Source: Arthrobacter crystallopoietes (GTDB lineage Bacteria > Actinomycetota > Actinomycetes > Actinomycetales > Micrococcaceae). From it: DNA of 64,000 nucleotides. The DNA lies in assembly GCF_002849715.1 (NCBI RefSeq), contig NZ_CP018863.1:3968001-4032000 (forward strand). The letters run 5' to 3'. The position numbers and the translations under genes are program-made. Under the pieces are notes generated by a model. That model was given only the letters and a program-made list of their open reading frames with translations, was not told the DNA's origin and ran no database searches. Numbering within the stretch: the stretch's first letter is position 1; every line of letters begins with the position of its first letter. Positions 1-8,006 of this stretch are shown one piece after another.

Positions 1-406
1 CCGGTCTTTCGCCGGTTGCGGAGGGTCCTGCCGCCGTGCCGGGTTCCTGCTCCTCGTCGACGATCTCGCCGGGCACCACTACGGGTTCGGTGGCCTTCGC
101 AGCGGCTTCCGCAGACTCCAGTTCACCGGCGGGTGCATGGTCCAGCAACGCATCGCTGTGCTTGAGGTTGCTCTGGTCGCTGCCGCCATTGGCAATGACG
201 ACCGCGATCCACGGCAGGAAGACTGCTCCGGCTACAAAGAGCCATCTGGCCCAACCATCGATGAAAAAGAACAGCAGAAGGCAGGCCAAGCGGATTCCCA
301 TCGCAAGGGAATACTTGACCATCCGACGGTGCATCTCGTCTGTGTGGCTTTCGGGGACGTCCGTAATGCTGAGGACTTCCCGATCATCATCTGGCTGCTT
401 ATTCAT
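1..406 (-). CDS. DUF3099 domain membrane protein (partial, runs off left edge)
   Basis: An open frame on the minus strand starts at an ATG at 406 and stays open to base 1, so the C-terminus lies outside the window. The 135 visible residues begin MNKQPDDDREVLSITDVPES, followed by a short basic stretch and two hydrophobic segments (about residues 36-48 and 56-71), then an acidic, Glu/Ala/Pro-rich tail. The 'VLSITDVPESHTDEMHRRM' opening and two helices fit the actinobacterial DUF3099 family. A GGAG lies four bases before the ATG. The gene is divergent from fabG with about 155 bp between them. Function is unknown; membrane location is inferred from the hydrophobic segments. Confidence 0.8.
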   Translation of the reverse strand, partial: MNKQPDDDREVLSITDVPESHTDEMHRRMVKYSLAMGIRLACLLLFFFIDGWARWLFVAGAVFLPWIAVVIANGGSDQSNLKHSDALLDHAPAGELESAEAAAKATEPVVVPGEIVDEEQEPGTAAGPSATGERP

Positions 407-560
407 CACGCTCCAAAGACCCACCTCAATTCTCCCACGTGCCGGAACCCAGACGAAGTCGATGGGCGGGATGGCCGGGATGGACATGGTCACATGCGGG
501 TCCGCAGCCGGCAGAGGGCTAGGATTCTTTAGAAATAAACCGCGTTCAACGGAGGTAAAT

Positions 561-1283
561 GTGAGCAACGAGCAGCAGACCGGGCGAAGCGTCCTGGTCA
601 CGGGCGGCAACCGCGGCATCGGCCTGGCCATCGCCAAGTCCTTTCTGGCCAACGGCGATAAGGTAGCCATCACCTACCGCAGCGGTGACGTTCCCGAGGG
701 TCTGCTGGGCGTGAAGGCCGATGTCACCGATGCCGCCTCCCTTGACGCAGCCTTCACCGAAGTTGAGGCCGCCCACGGTCCGGTGGAAGTAGTCGTGGCA
801 AATGCCGGCATCACCCGCGACACGCTGCTGCTGCGGATGAGCGAGGACGATTTCACCGATGTTGTGGATACGAACCTTGGCGGCGCGTTCCGCGTCATCA
901 AGCGGGCGTCCAAGGGCATGATCCGGCTGCGGAAGGGCCGCGTTGTCCTGATCTCCTCCGTTGTCGGACTCTACGGTTCCCCCGGCCAGATCAACTACGC
1001 CGCGTCAAAGTCCGGTCTGGTCGGCATGGCACGGTCGCTGACCCGCGAGCTTGGTTCGCGCGGCATCACGGCCAACGTGGTGGCCCCCGGGTTCGTCAAC
1101 ACGGACATGACGTCCGAGCTGCCCGAAGATACCCAGAAGAGCTACCTTGCCAGCATTCCAGCCGGCCGATTCGCCGAGCCGGAGGAAGTGGCCAATGTGG
1201 TTCGCTGGATCGCCAGCGACGAGGCCGCCTACATTTCCGGCGCGGTCATCCCCGTTGACGGCGGCCTCGGCATGGGGCACTAG
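561..1283 (+). CDS. fabG: 3-oxoacyl-ACP reductase FabG
   Basis: This 240-aa classical short-chain dehydrogenase would reduce 3-oxoacyl-ACP to 3-hydroxyacyl-ACP with NADPH in cytoplasmic fatty-acid synthesis. The Rossmann motif TGGNRGIG is at residues 14-21, NAG at 81-83, the catalytic Asn at 105 and the Ser/Tyr/Lys triad at S133, Y146 and K150. The C-terminus ISGAVIPVDGGLGMGH is typical of FabG. The GTG at 561 was chosen because GGAGG lies seven bases upstream and homology begins there; an upstream in-frame extension overlaps the divergent gene and has no family match. A second SDR follows in the same direction after 152 bp, resembling the paired SDR layout at fabG/inhA loci, though the second gene is not a clear InhA. 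Confidence 0.92.
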   Translation: MSNEQQTGRSVLVTGGNRGIGLAIAKSFLANGDKVAITYRSGDVPEGLLGVKADVTDAASLDAAFTEVEAAHGPVEVVVANAGITRDTLLLRMSEDDFTDVVDTNLGGAFRVIKRASKGMIRLRKGRVVLISSVVGLYGSPGQINYAASKSGLVGMARSLTRELGSRGITANVVAPGFVNTDMTSELPEDTQKSYLASIPAGRFAEPEEVANVVRWIASDEAAYISGAVIPVDGGLGMGH

Positions 1284-1316
1284 CGCCGGCCGGACGGCTT
1301 CGGCTGCGCTTTGTCG

Positions 1317-1400
1317 GTTTCCTACAACAGGTCCGGCTTCGCCGACTGGCAGTATGGAAGCAGACAACCATTACCGTTAAGCGTTTCCTACAAGGAAGCG
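1317..1400 (+). repeat. Two GTTTCCTACAA direct repeats, the second part of a hairpin
   Basis: GTTTCCTACAA occurs at 1317-1327 and again at 1382-1392 in the 152-bp gap between fabG and the following SDR. The second copy is the left arm of a short inverted repeat, GCGTTTCC-TACAA-GGAAGCGC, with one G-T pair. It could be a regulator site for the downstream gene or a weak attenuator. No known motif is assigned. Confidence 0.4.
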
Positions 1401-1435
1401 CTGGGGGAGTACCCCGCAAAAATTGAGGAGCAGCC

Positions 1436-2188
1436 ATGGGTGCACTGGAAGGCAAATCGGCCATCGTGACGGGTTCGTCCCGCGGGATCGGCGCAGACGT
1501 AGCGAAGAACCTCGCCGCTGAAGGGGCTTCCGTGGTCATCAACTACCGCCAGAAGGCGCCCCGCGCCAACAAGGTAGTGGGCCAGATCGAAGAAGCCGGC
1601 GGCCGTGCTGTGGCGGTCGGCGCGGACCTCACCGTGCCGGAAGGCGCTCAGGCGCTGGTCGACGCGGCCAAGGAAAACTTCGGCGGACTGGACCTGCTGG
1701 TCCTCAACGCGTCCGGCGGCATGGAAACAGGGCTGGGCGAGGACTACGCCATGCGCCTGAACCGTGATGCCCAGGTGAACATGCTCAAGGCCGCCGTGGA
1801 CGTCATGCCCTCAGGCTCGCGCGTCGTCTTCGTCACCAGCCATCAGGCGCACTTCATCGACACCGTACCCACGATGCCCGAGTACGAGCCGGTGGCCCGG
1901 AGCAAGCGGGCCGGCGAGGATGCCTTGCGGGCCGAACTGCCGGCGCTGGCGGAGAAGGGCATTTCGCTGGTGGTAGTCTCCGGCGACATGATCGAAGGCA
2001 CCGTGACCGCCACCTTGCTGGACCGCGCTGCACCCGGGGCCATCGAGGCCCGCCGCGAGGCGGCCGGAAAACTGTACTCGGTCGAGGAGTTTGCCGTGGA
2101 GATTGCCAAGATGGCGACGGCGGACGTTCCTTCCGGTCATACCGAGCTGGTCGGTGGAGCAGACTGGTTCCAGGACACCCAGGCCTGA
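1436..2188 (+). CDS. SDR family oxidoreductase with altered catalytic motif
   Basis: A 250-aa SDR. The cofactor motif TGSSRGIG is at residues 12-19 and the expected NAG is NAS at 91-93. A serine (S135) sits where the catalytic serine belongs, but the usual Y-x3-K is not visible: after Y150 the first lysine is K157 (Y-x6-K). It may use displaced residues or have lost normal reductase chemistry. The ATG at 1436 has GAGGAG upstream. It lies downstream of fabG, likely co-transcribed or with its own promoter in the gap, and is followed by a strong bidirectional hairpin. The substrate is not recognised; a role in fatty-acyl metabolism is a guess from position. Confidence 0.8.
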   Translation: MGALEGKSAIVTGSSRGIGADVAKNLAAEGASVVINYRQKAPRANKVVGQIEEAGGRAVAVGADLTVPEGAQALVDAAKENFGGLDLLVLNASGGMETGLGEDYAMRLNRDAQVNMLKAAVDVMPSGSRVVFVTSHQAHFIDTVPTMPEYEPVARSKRAGEDALRAELPALAEKGISLVVVSGDMIEGTVTATLLDRAAPGAIEARREAAGKLYSVEEFAVEIAKMATADVPSGHTELVGGADWFQDTQA

Positions 2189-2206
2189 GTCCCTCAACCG
2201 GGACCT

Positions 2207-2249
2207 GGCCGGCGGCTGCAGCGGAATACGTCCGCCGCAGCCGCCGGCC
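2207..2249. terminator. Bidirectional hairpin between convergent genes
   Basis: A perfect 13-bp inverted repeat (left arm 2207-2219, right arm 2237-2249) plus an inner GCGG/CCGC pair sits between the end of the SDR gene and the end of serB. There is no T-run, which is common for high-GC actinobacterial terminators. Confidence 0.7.
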
Positions 2250-2306
2250 GCTTAAGCGGCTTGACAGGCAGCGCGGCCGGAAAGACCCGGAACCTCTCGA
2301 AGCCGG

Positions 2307-3200
2307 TCAGACACCGGCGAAGAGCCGCGCGACGTCCAGATAAGGGATGTTGATCGCGGCGTCGGCGGCTTCGCGCACGGCCGGTTTGGCATTGAAGGCC
2401 ACGCCCAGGCCGGCGGCGGCCAGCATGTCGAGGTCGTTGGCACCGTCACCGATGGCGATGGTCTGTGCCAGGTCGATGTTCTCGGCCTCGGCCCACTCGC
2501 GCAGCGAGGCTTCTTTGGCAGCCCGGTCGACGACGGCGCCATCCACCAGTCCGGTCAGCGCACCTTCCGCCGTTCCCAGGAGGTTGGCCCGCCAGTAATG
2601 GAGTTTCAGATCCTCGGCCAGTGGGTCGAGGATCTGGCTGAAGCCGCCGGATACCACCCCCACCACATGGCCCGCGTCCAGGAACGCCTCCACGAGCTCG
2701 GCGGCCCCGTCAGAGAGCTGAACTGTCTCCCGGACCCGTTCGGTCACGTCCACGGGCAAATCCCGCAACGTCTCCACCCGCGCATGGAGGCTCTGGGCAA
2801 AGTCCAGTTCGCCGCGCATGGCCGCTTCGGTCAGGGCAGCGACTTCCATATGCTTCCCAGCATGCTCGGCCAGCAGTTCGATCACTTCCTGCTTGATCAG
2901 GGTGGAGTCCACGTCCATGATCAGCATCTTGCGGTGCGGTCCCGCCAGCTCGGCCGGCATGACCGCCGTTCCCAACGTATCGGTGATGACTGGTTTGACC
3001 GCCGCCCGCAGCGCAGAGAGGCCGGCCGCGGTATCGCCGTCGTACCCGACGGCCAGGATGGTGGCCTTGAAGCGGTCGTTGGTGAAGTTTTCCAGTTCCA
3101 CAATGTCCCCGCCGGCTTCGGACACGGCGTGCTGGACGGCGGCAAGGTAATCGTCGGGGAGTTCGACGCCGAAGGAAACAACGCGGAAAAGCGAGAGCAT
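2307..3200 (-). CDS. serB: Phosphoserine phosphatase SerB
   Basis: A 297-aa HAD-family enzyme that hydrolyses O-phospho-L-serine in the last step of serine synthesis. The nucleophile motif DVDST is at residues 96-100 (D96 nucleophile, D98 acid/base), followed by KQEVIELLA. VSGGFSQI holds motif II and GDGANDLDM motif IV. The first ~90 residues form the N-terminal regulatory (ACT-like) region normal in actinobacterial SerB. The start is taken as the ATG at 3200 (MLSLFRVVSF); a longer in-frame start exists at 3272, but the added residues are low-complexity and lie in the divergent promoter region. Divergent from the ABC ATPase gene. Confidence 0.92.
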   Translation of the reverse strand: MLSLFRVVSFGVELPDDYLAAVQHAVSEAGGDIVELENFTNDRFKATILAVGYDGDTAAGLSALRAAVKPVITDTLGTAVMPAELAGPHRKMLIMDVDSTLIKQEVIELLAEHAGKHMEVAALTEAAMRGELDFAQSLHARVETLRDLPVDVTERVRETVQLSDGAAELVEAFLDAGHVVGVVSGGFSQILDPLAEDLKLHYWRANLLGTAEGALTGLVDGAVVDRAAKEASLREWAEAENIDLAQTIAIGDGANDLDMLAAAGLGVAFNAKPAVREAADAAINIPYLDVARLFAGV

Positions 3201-3315
3201 GCGGGATAGATCCTTGTCTTCACGGCGGGGCCGGAGGGATAAACAACGGGGAAATGTGCCGGATCCCATCATCGGTAACCGGCGTAGCGTTTGGCGAATG
3301 CTACGGCTTTTAGCC

Positions 3316-3321
3316 TAATGT
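3316..3321 (+). promoter_or_regulatory. Probable -10 element for a leaderless ABC ATPase transcript
   Basis: TAATGT (TAnnnT consensus) lies eight bases before the ATG at 3330, and no Shine-Dalgarno sequence precedes that ATG. This spacing fits a leaderless mRNA beginning at or next to the start codon. It supports 3330 over the in-frame ATG at 3318, which would fall inside the -10 element. Confidence 0.45.
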
Positions 3322-3329
3322 CTACTCCT

Positions 3330-4118
3330 ATGAGCGATGTTCTTGAATTTGCCGGAGTCAGCGTTGTCCGCGGGCGCAAGACCCTGCTTGACAGCGTCGA
3401 CTGGCAGGTCAAGGATGGTGAGCGCTGGGTTATTCTCGGTCCGAACGGTGCCGGTAAGACGACACTGCTGCAGATCGCCGGTGCCCGTCTCCATCCTACC
3501 AAGGGCGAAGCCGGCATCCTCGAAGAGACCATGGGCTCGGTGGATGTTTTTGAGCTGCGGCCCCGGATCGGGCTGGCGTCGGCGGCGCTGGCCAACCAGA
3601 TCCCCGAGCACGAAACGGTCCTCAACGTGGTGGTGACCGCCTCCTACGGTGTCACCGGCCGCTGGCGCGAGCAGTACGAAAAGATGGACGAACGCCGCGC
3701 CTTCCGGCTGTTGAACCAGTGGGGCATGTCCACCTTCCTGAACCGCCCGTTCGCCACCCTGAGCGAAGGCGAACGCAAGCGCGTGCAGATTGCGCGCGCC
3801 CTGATGGCGGATCCGGAACTGTTGCTGCTGGATGAGCCGGGCGCCGGACTGGATCTGGCCGGCCGCGAGGACCTAGTGCAGCGCCTGAGCGAACTGGCCG
3901 CCGACGACGAAGCTCCGGCCCTGGTCCTGGTCACGCACCACCTCGAAGAAGTACCGCCGGGCTTCACCCATGCCATGCTCCTGCGCGAAGGCGGCGTGGT
4001 GGCGCAGGGCCCCATTGCCGAAGTCCTGACCGAAGAAAACCTGAGCTCCGCCTTCGATATGCCGCTTGAGCTCAAGGAAGACGGTGGCCGCTACACCGCC
4101 GTCGCCCGGCGCAGCTAA
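3330..4118 (+). CDS. ABC transporter ATP-binding protein
   Basis: A 262-aa ABC ATPase with Walker A GPNGAGKTT at residues 37-45, signature LSEGERKRV, Walker B LLLLDEPGAGLD and the switch histidine in VTHHLEEVPPGF. It is a single nucleotide-binding domain with no fused membrane part and no permease gene of the ABC type beside it, so the partner is unknown. Bacterial proteins of this type resemble ModF/YlmA-like ATPases. The next gene, a TauE/SafE permease 13 bp downstream, is not ATP-driven. The start was chosen from the leaderless -10 element; ATGs at 3291 and 3318 are alternatives. Confidence 0.85.
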   Translation: MSDVLEFAGVSVVRGRKTLLDSVDWQVKDGERWVILGPNGAGKTTLLQIAGARLHPTKGEAGILEETMGSVDVFELRPRIGLASAALANQIPEHETVLNVVVTASYGVTGRWREQYEKMDERRAFRLLNQWGMSTFLNRPFATLSEGERKRVQIARALMADPELLLLDEPGAGLDLAGREDLVQRLSELAADDEAPALVLVTHHLEEVPPGFTHAMLLREGGVVAQGPIAEVLTEENLSSAFDMPLELKEDGGRYTAVARRS

Positions 4119-4131
4119 GCCCTGCCCCTAG

Positions 4132-4908
4132 ATGGATTTACTTCAGGCCGGAATCATCGCCCTGGCCGGGTTGTGGGCCGGAACGATCAACAGCATTGTC
4201 GGTTCCGGCACGCTGGTCACCTTCCCTGTCCTGGTGGCGCTCGGCTTCGCCCCGGTGACGGCGACCATCTCCAATGCCATGGGGCTGATCGCCGGCAACG
4301 TCGGGGGAGTCTACGGCTACCGGCGTGAACTTTCCGGGCTCCGCAGCACTCTCAAGGTCCTGTTGCCTGCCTCGTTGCTCGGCGGCATAACCGGAGCAGC
4401 GCTGCTGCTGAACCTGCCCGAGGCAGTTTTTGAATATGCCGCCCCGTTCCTGATCGTGATCGCCCTGCTGTTCGTGGTCTTCCAGCCCCGCCTGCAGAAG
4501 TGGGTGCGTGAACGCGAGGCCGCCCAGGCCCGGGAGAAGAGCCACCCCTGGGTGCTGCTGTTCCTGGTCTACTTCGCCGGTGTCTACGGCGGCTACTTCG
4601 TCGCCGCCCAGGGCGTCCTGTTGGTCGGGATCCTGGGTGTGTTCCTGCACGGCACCATCCAGCAGGCCAACGCCATGAAGAACGTGCTGGTGCTGGGCGT
4701 CAACATCATTGCGGCCATCTCCTACATGATTTTCGCGTTCGACCGGATCGACTGGTGGGTGGTGCTCATCATCGCGGTCAGTTCCCTCATCGGGGCGTTG
4801 GCAGGCTCCGCCGTGGGCCGGCGGCTCAAGCCCATTGTCCTGCGCGGAATCATCGTTGTCCTGGGCCTCGTGGCGCTCTACGTGATGATTTCGAACCTCA
4901 TCGCATGA
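4132..4908 (+). CDS. TauE/SafE (TSUP) family membrane permease
   Basis: A 258-aa integral membrane protein with about eight hydrophobic helices in two repeated halves. The N-terminal half has the family-typical glycine-rich 'GTINSIVGSGTLVTFPVL' and the second half repeats a similar pattern around 'VYGGYFVAAQGVLLVGIL'. TSUP proteins export sulfite, sulfoacetate or related anions; the substrate here cannot be read from sequence. It sits 13 bp after the ABC ATPase gene and overlaps the next gene by four bases (ATGA), indicating one operon with translational coupling. Confidence 0.85.
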   Translation: MDLLQAGIIALAGLWAGTINSIVGSGTLVTFPVLVALGFAPVTATISNAMGLIAGNVGGVYGYRRELSGLRSTLKVLLPASLLGGITGAALLLNLPEAVFEYAAPFLIVIALLFVVFQPRLQKWVREREAAQAREKSHPWVLLFLVYFAGVYGGYFVAAQGVLLVGILGVFLHGTIQQANAMKNVLVLGVNIIAAISYMIFAFDRIDWWVVLIIAVSSLIGALAGSAVGRRLKPIVLRGIIVVLGLVALYVMISNLIA

Positions 4909-5711
4909 ACCTGCAGCACCTGTCCTCGGCCCAGGATCCCCGCGTGGCCGACTACACCCAGCTGACCGACACCGCCCTGCGCCGGCGCCGCGAACCGGCC
5001 GAAGGCATGTACATCGCGGAGAGTTCCAAGGTGCTGCGCCGGGCCATCGCCGCCGGCCACATGCCGCGGTCCTTCTTCCTGGCCGAGAAATGGTTGGCGG
5101 ACCTGGAGGATGTGATCAGCCGGTTCCCGAACGTCCCGGTGTTCGTCGGCGCGCCCGAGGTCCTCGAAGCGATCACCGGCTTCCACCTGCACCGTGGTGC
5201 CATGGCCGCGATGAACCGGCCTGCCCCGCTGCCGGTGGCCGAGGTTCTCTCCGGCGCCCGCCGCGTGGCGGTGCTGGAAGACATCGTGGACCACACCAAC
5301 GTCGGTGCCATTTTCCGTTCCGCCGCCGCCATGGGAATGGACGCGGTCCTGATCAGCCCCCGCTGCGCGGATCCGCTGTACCGCCGAAGCATCCGGGTGA
5401 GCATGGGTACGGTCTTCCAGATCCCGTGGGCACGGCTGGAGGATTGGCCGGGCGAACTCGCCCTGCTGCGCCAGGAAGGATTTACGACGGCGGCGCTGGA
5501 ACTTACCGAGGACGCCATCACTCTCGATGAACTCGAGTCACGCGATTTCGACAAGCTTGCCCTGGTCTTGGGAACCGAGGGCGCGGGCATGCTGCCGGAG
5601 ACCCTGGCCGGCGTCGATCTGAAAGTGATGATCCCGATGCGCGCGGGCGTGGATTCCCTCAACGTGGCCGCCGCCAGTGCGGTTGCTTTCTGGGCATGCC
5701 GCCCGGACTGA
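4905..5711 (+). CDS. SpoU/TrmH-family RNA 2'-O-methyltransferase
   Basis: A 268-aa SPOUT-class methyltransferase. The N-terminal ~110 residues are the SpoU substrate-binding domain ('EGMYIAESSKVLRRA'). The C-terminal catalytic knot has motif 1 NVGAIFRSAAAMG, motif 2 LVLGTEGAGM and motif 3 SLNVAAASAVAFW. It probably methylates a ribose in rRNA or tRNA using SAM; the exact nucleotide is unknown. The ATG at 4905 overlaps the stop of the permease gene (ATGA), and homology starts there. Confidence 0.9.
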   Translation: MNLQHLSSAQDPRVADYTQLTDTALRRRREPAEGMYIAESSKVLRRAIAAGHMPRSFFLAEKWLADLEDVISRFPNVPVFVGAPEVLEAITGFHLHRGAMAAMNRPAPLPVAEVLSGARRVAVLEDIVDHTNVGAIFRSAAAMGMDAVLISPRCADPLYRRSIRVSMGTVFQIPWARLEDWPGELALLRQEGFTTAALELTEDAITLDELESRDFDKLALVLGTEGAGMLPETLAGVDLKVMIPMRAGVDSLNVAAASAVAFWACRPD

Positions 5712-5888
5712 AATGTCCGGAGCATGGGTGCGCGCCGCGACGGCCCCACTGCCAAAATCCGCGTGCCGTCCGGTTTCGACGTGCGGGCTGGAATACGGTA
5801 GTGTTTATTGCTGGTCCTGTGTGGACTGCTCTCTTTCCAATCCTTAAAGCCGCTGGCAAAATCCAGGGGCGCGATCAAAGGTTACACA

Positions 5889-6143
5889 ATGAAGTCTGAT
5901 ATCCACCCGAAGTACGCCCCGGTTGTTTTCCGCGATCTGGCGTCCGGCGTTTCCTTCCTGACCAAGTCCACTGTTGGTTCCAACAAGACTGTTGAGTGGG
6001 AAGACGGCAACACCTACCCGCTGATCGAGGTTGAAATCTCCTCCGAATCGCACCCGTTCTACACCGGCAAGCAGCGCATCATGGACAGCGCCGGCCGCGT
6101 GGAGCGCTTCAACGCACGCTTCAAGGGCTTCGGCAAGAAGTAG
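5889..6143 (+). CDS. rpmE2: Ribosomal protein bL31, type B
   Basis: The 84-aa product begins [16 protein letters not shown] and ends in a basic [11 protein letters not shown] tail. It has no cysteines, so it is the zinc-free (C-minus) paralogue of L31, which in many bacteria replaces the zinc form when zinc is scarce, usually under Zur control. AAAGG lies upstream of the ATG. No clear Zur box was recognised in the 177-bp upstream gap. A hairpin terminator follows. Confidence 0.95.
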   Translation: MKSDIHPKYAPVVFRDLASGVSFLTKSTVGSNKTVEWEDGNTYPLIEVEISSESHPFYTGKQRIMDSAGRVERFNARFKGFGKK

Positions 6144-6167
6144 TTCTTCGCCCGCAGCTTTCCGCGG

Positions 6168-6194
6168 ATGCCCGTACCGTTCCGGTGCGGGCAT
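6168..6194 (+). terminator. Hairpin terminator after rpmE2
   Basis: An 11-bp stem (6168-6178 with 6184-6194, one G-T pair) and a 5-base loop lies 25 bp after the rpmE2 stop. A weak T-containing stretch follows. Confidence 0.6.
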
Positions 6195-6304
6195 TCGTGC
6201 TTTAACCGGACTCTCAAGCTGCTCGGAGGTTAGGATGCGACTAGGCCCACCAGCCGCAGACACGAGCACGACTGAACCGCCTTCGTCGAATGGAGAAGTC
6301 CGCC

Positions 6305-6862
6305 ATGCTGAAAATCGCGATCATTCTCGGCAGCACCCGCCCCGGCCGCACCGGCTCGCCCGTGGCCAACTGGGTCTATGAACACGCCCGCCAGCGCACC
6401 GATGCCGAGTTCGAGCTGGTCGACGTCGCCCAGCAGAACCTGCCTCTGCTCGACGAGCCGATGCCGCCGTCCACCGGGCAGTACAGCAAGGACCACACCA
6501 AGGCCTGGTCGGCGAAGATCGCCCCGTTCGACGGCTACATCTTCGTCACCGCGGAATACAACCATTCTGTCCCCGGCGCCCTGAAGAACGCCATCGACTT
6601 CCTGTACGCGGAGTGGAACAACAAGTCGGCCGGATTTGTCAGCTACGGCAGTGCCGGCGGCACCCGCGTGGTGGAACACCTCCGCGGGATCGCCGCCGAA
6701 CTGCAGCTGGCCGACGTCAGGGCACAGGTCTTCCTGCCCTTCGACGATGAATTCGACGACGACCAGGACTTCGTGCCCACGGACGAGGCCACCGAGGCCC
6801 TCACCCCGCTGTTCGATCAGGTCATTGCCTGGGCCGGGGCGATGAAGACGCTGCGCAGCTGA
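6305..6862 (+). CDS. NADPH-dependent FMN reductase (flavodoxin-like)
   Basis: A 185-aa protein of the NADPH-dependent FMN reductase family. The phosphate-binding loop GSTRPGRTGSPVANW lies near the N-terminus, and the flavin-contacting VTAEYNHSVPGALKNAID and SYGSAGGTRVVEHLR segments are intact. Expected role: two-electron reduction of flavin or quinone-type acceptors in the cytoplasm. The ATG at 6305 was preferred over 6290 because GGAGAAG precedes it at good spacing. It appears to be a single-gene unit. Confidence 0.9.
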   Translation: MLKIAIILGSTRPGRTGSPVANWVYEHARQRTDAEFELVDVAQQNLPLLDEPMPPSTGQYSKDHTKAWSAKIAPFDGYIFVTAEYNHSVPGALKNAIDFLYAEWNNKSAGFVSYGSAGGTRVVEHLRGIAAELQLADVRAQVFLPFDDEFDDDQDFVPTDEATEALTPLFDQVIAWAGAMKTLRS

Positions 6863-6944
6863 CCCACCCCGCTTCGCGCAAGGACCGCCGTCGGTGGTAA
6901 GACTGGAACGTTAAGTTGGTAGGCGTGGAGCACAGGGAGCGCAG

Positions 6945-8006
6945 ATGTCAGAACACCGGCACGGTGAATACAAGGTCCTCGGCGGCAAACTGGTTGTCGC
7001 CGACCTCGACGTCCTTGAGGGCCGGCTGGCCAACGTTTCGATCAGCGGCGACTTCTTCCTGGAACCCGACGAGGCGCTGGCGGACATCAACGCGGCCCTG
7101 AACGGCCTCTCCGCGGAGGCCAGCCACGCCGAGTATTCCGCAGCCATTTCCGCCGGGCTGGCGGCCGACGTCGTGCTTTTCGGATTTTCGGCCGATGCGG
7201 TGGCCGTGGCCGTGCGGCGCGCCTTGGCCAAGGCGACCGGCTGGCTGGACCATCACTGGCAGGTCATCGGGCCGCAGGCGCTGCCCATCCACCTCAACGT
7301 AGCCCTGGACGAAGTACTCGCGCGGCGTGTGGGCGAAGGCAAACGGCCGCCCGCCCTGCGGTTGTGGGACTGGGACGAGCCGTCAGTGGTCATCGGCAGT
7401 TTCCAGTCGGTGCGCAACGAGGTGGATCCGGACGGAGCCGAGCGCCACGGCGTCACGGTGGTCAGGCGGATCACCGGTGGCGGAGCCATGTTCATGGAGC
7501 ATGGCAACGCGATCACGTACTCCCTGTACCTGCCGCAGACGCTCGTGGACGGGCTGTCCTTCGAAGCCTCGTATTCGTTCCTGGACGCCTGGGCCATGGC
7601 CGCGCTGAAGAAGGTGGGCGTGGAGGCGTTCTACCAGCCGCTCAATGACATTGCGACGCCGGAAGGCAAGATCGGCGGGGCCGCGCAGAAGCGGCTGGCC
7701 AGCGGTTCCATGCTGCACCACGTGACCATGTCCTATGACATCGACGCGGACAAGATGACCGACGTGCTCCGGATCGGCAAGGAGAAGATCTCGGACAAGG
7801 GCATCAGCAGCGCCACAAAACGGGTAGACCCGCTGCGCCGGCAGACCGGATTGTCCCGCACCGAGATCATCACCACCATGATGGACACGTTCAAGGACCG
7901 CTATGGTGCGGTGGAAGCCGGGGTTTCCGAAGAGGAAATGGCTGCCGCCAAGGAACTCGCGGCCACCAAGTTCGCCACCGACGAATGGCTCAACCGCGTG
8001 CCCTGA
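6945..8006 (+). CDS. lplA: Lipoate-protein ligase A family protein
   Basis: A 353-aa protein. The first ~90 residues match the LplA accessory domain, here at the N-terminus rather than the C-terminus as in E. coli LplA. Residues from about 110 form the BPL/LPL catalytic domain, with RRITGGGAMF and KIGGAAQKRLASGSMLHH. The predicted reaction is attachment of lipoate (or lipoyl-AMP) to E2 or GcvH domains. GGGAGCG lies upstream of the ATG. Its last ~106 bp overlap the convergent hydrolase gene. A dedicated transferase role (LipM/LipL-like) cannot be excluded. Confidence 0.88.
   Translation: MSEHRHGEYKVLGGKLVVADLDVLEGRLANVSISGDFFLEPDEALADINAALNGLSAEASHAEYSAAISAGLAADVVLFGFSADAVAVAVRRALAKATGWLDHHWQVIGPQALPIHLNVALDEVLARRVGEGKRPPALRLWDWDEPSVVIGSFQSVRNEVDPDGAERHGVTVVRRITGGGAMFMEHGNAITYSLYLPQTLVDGLSFEASYSFLDAWAMAALKKVGVEAFYQPLNDIATPEGKIGGAAQKRLASGSMLHHVTMSYDIDADKMTDVLRIGKEKISDKGISSATKRVDPLRRQTGLSRTEIITTMMDTFKDRYGAVEAGVSEEEMAAAKELAATKFATDEWLNRVP

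Noticed and set aside
36..560. N-terminal extension of the fabG frame and a 131-residue frame at 137-532
   Set aside because: Both lie antisense to the partial DUF3099 gene. The GTG at 561 has a proper ribosome-binding site and matches the FabG family start.
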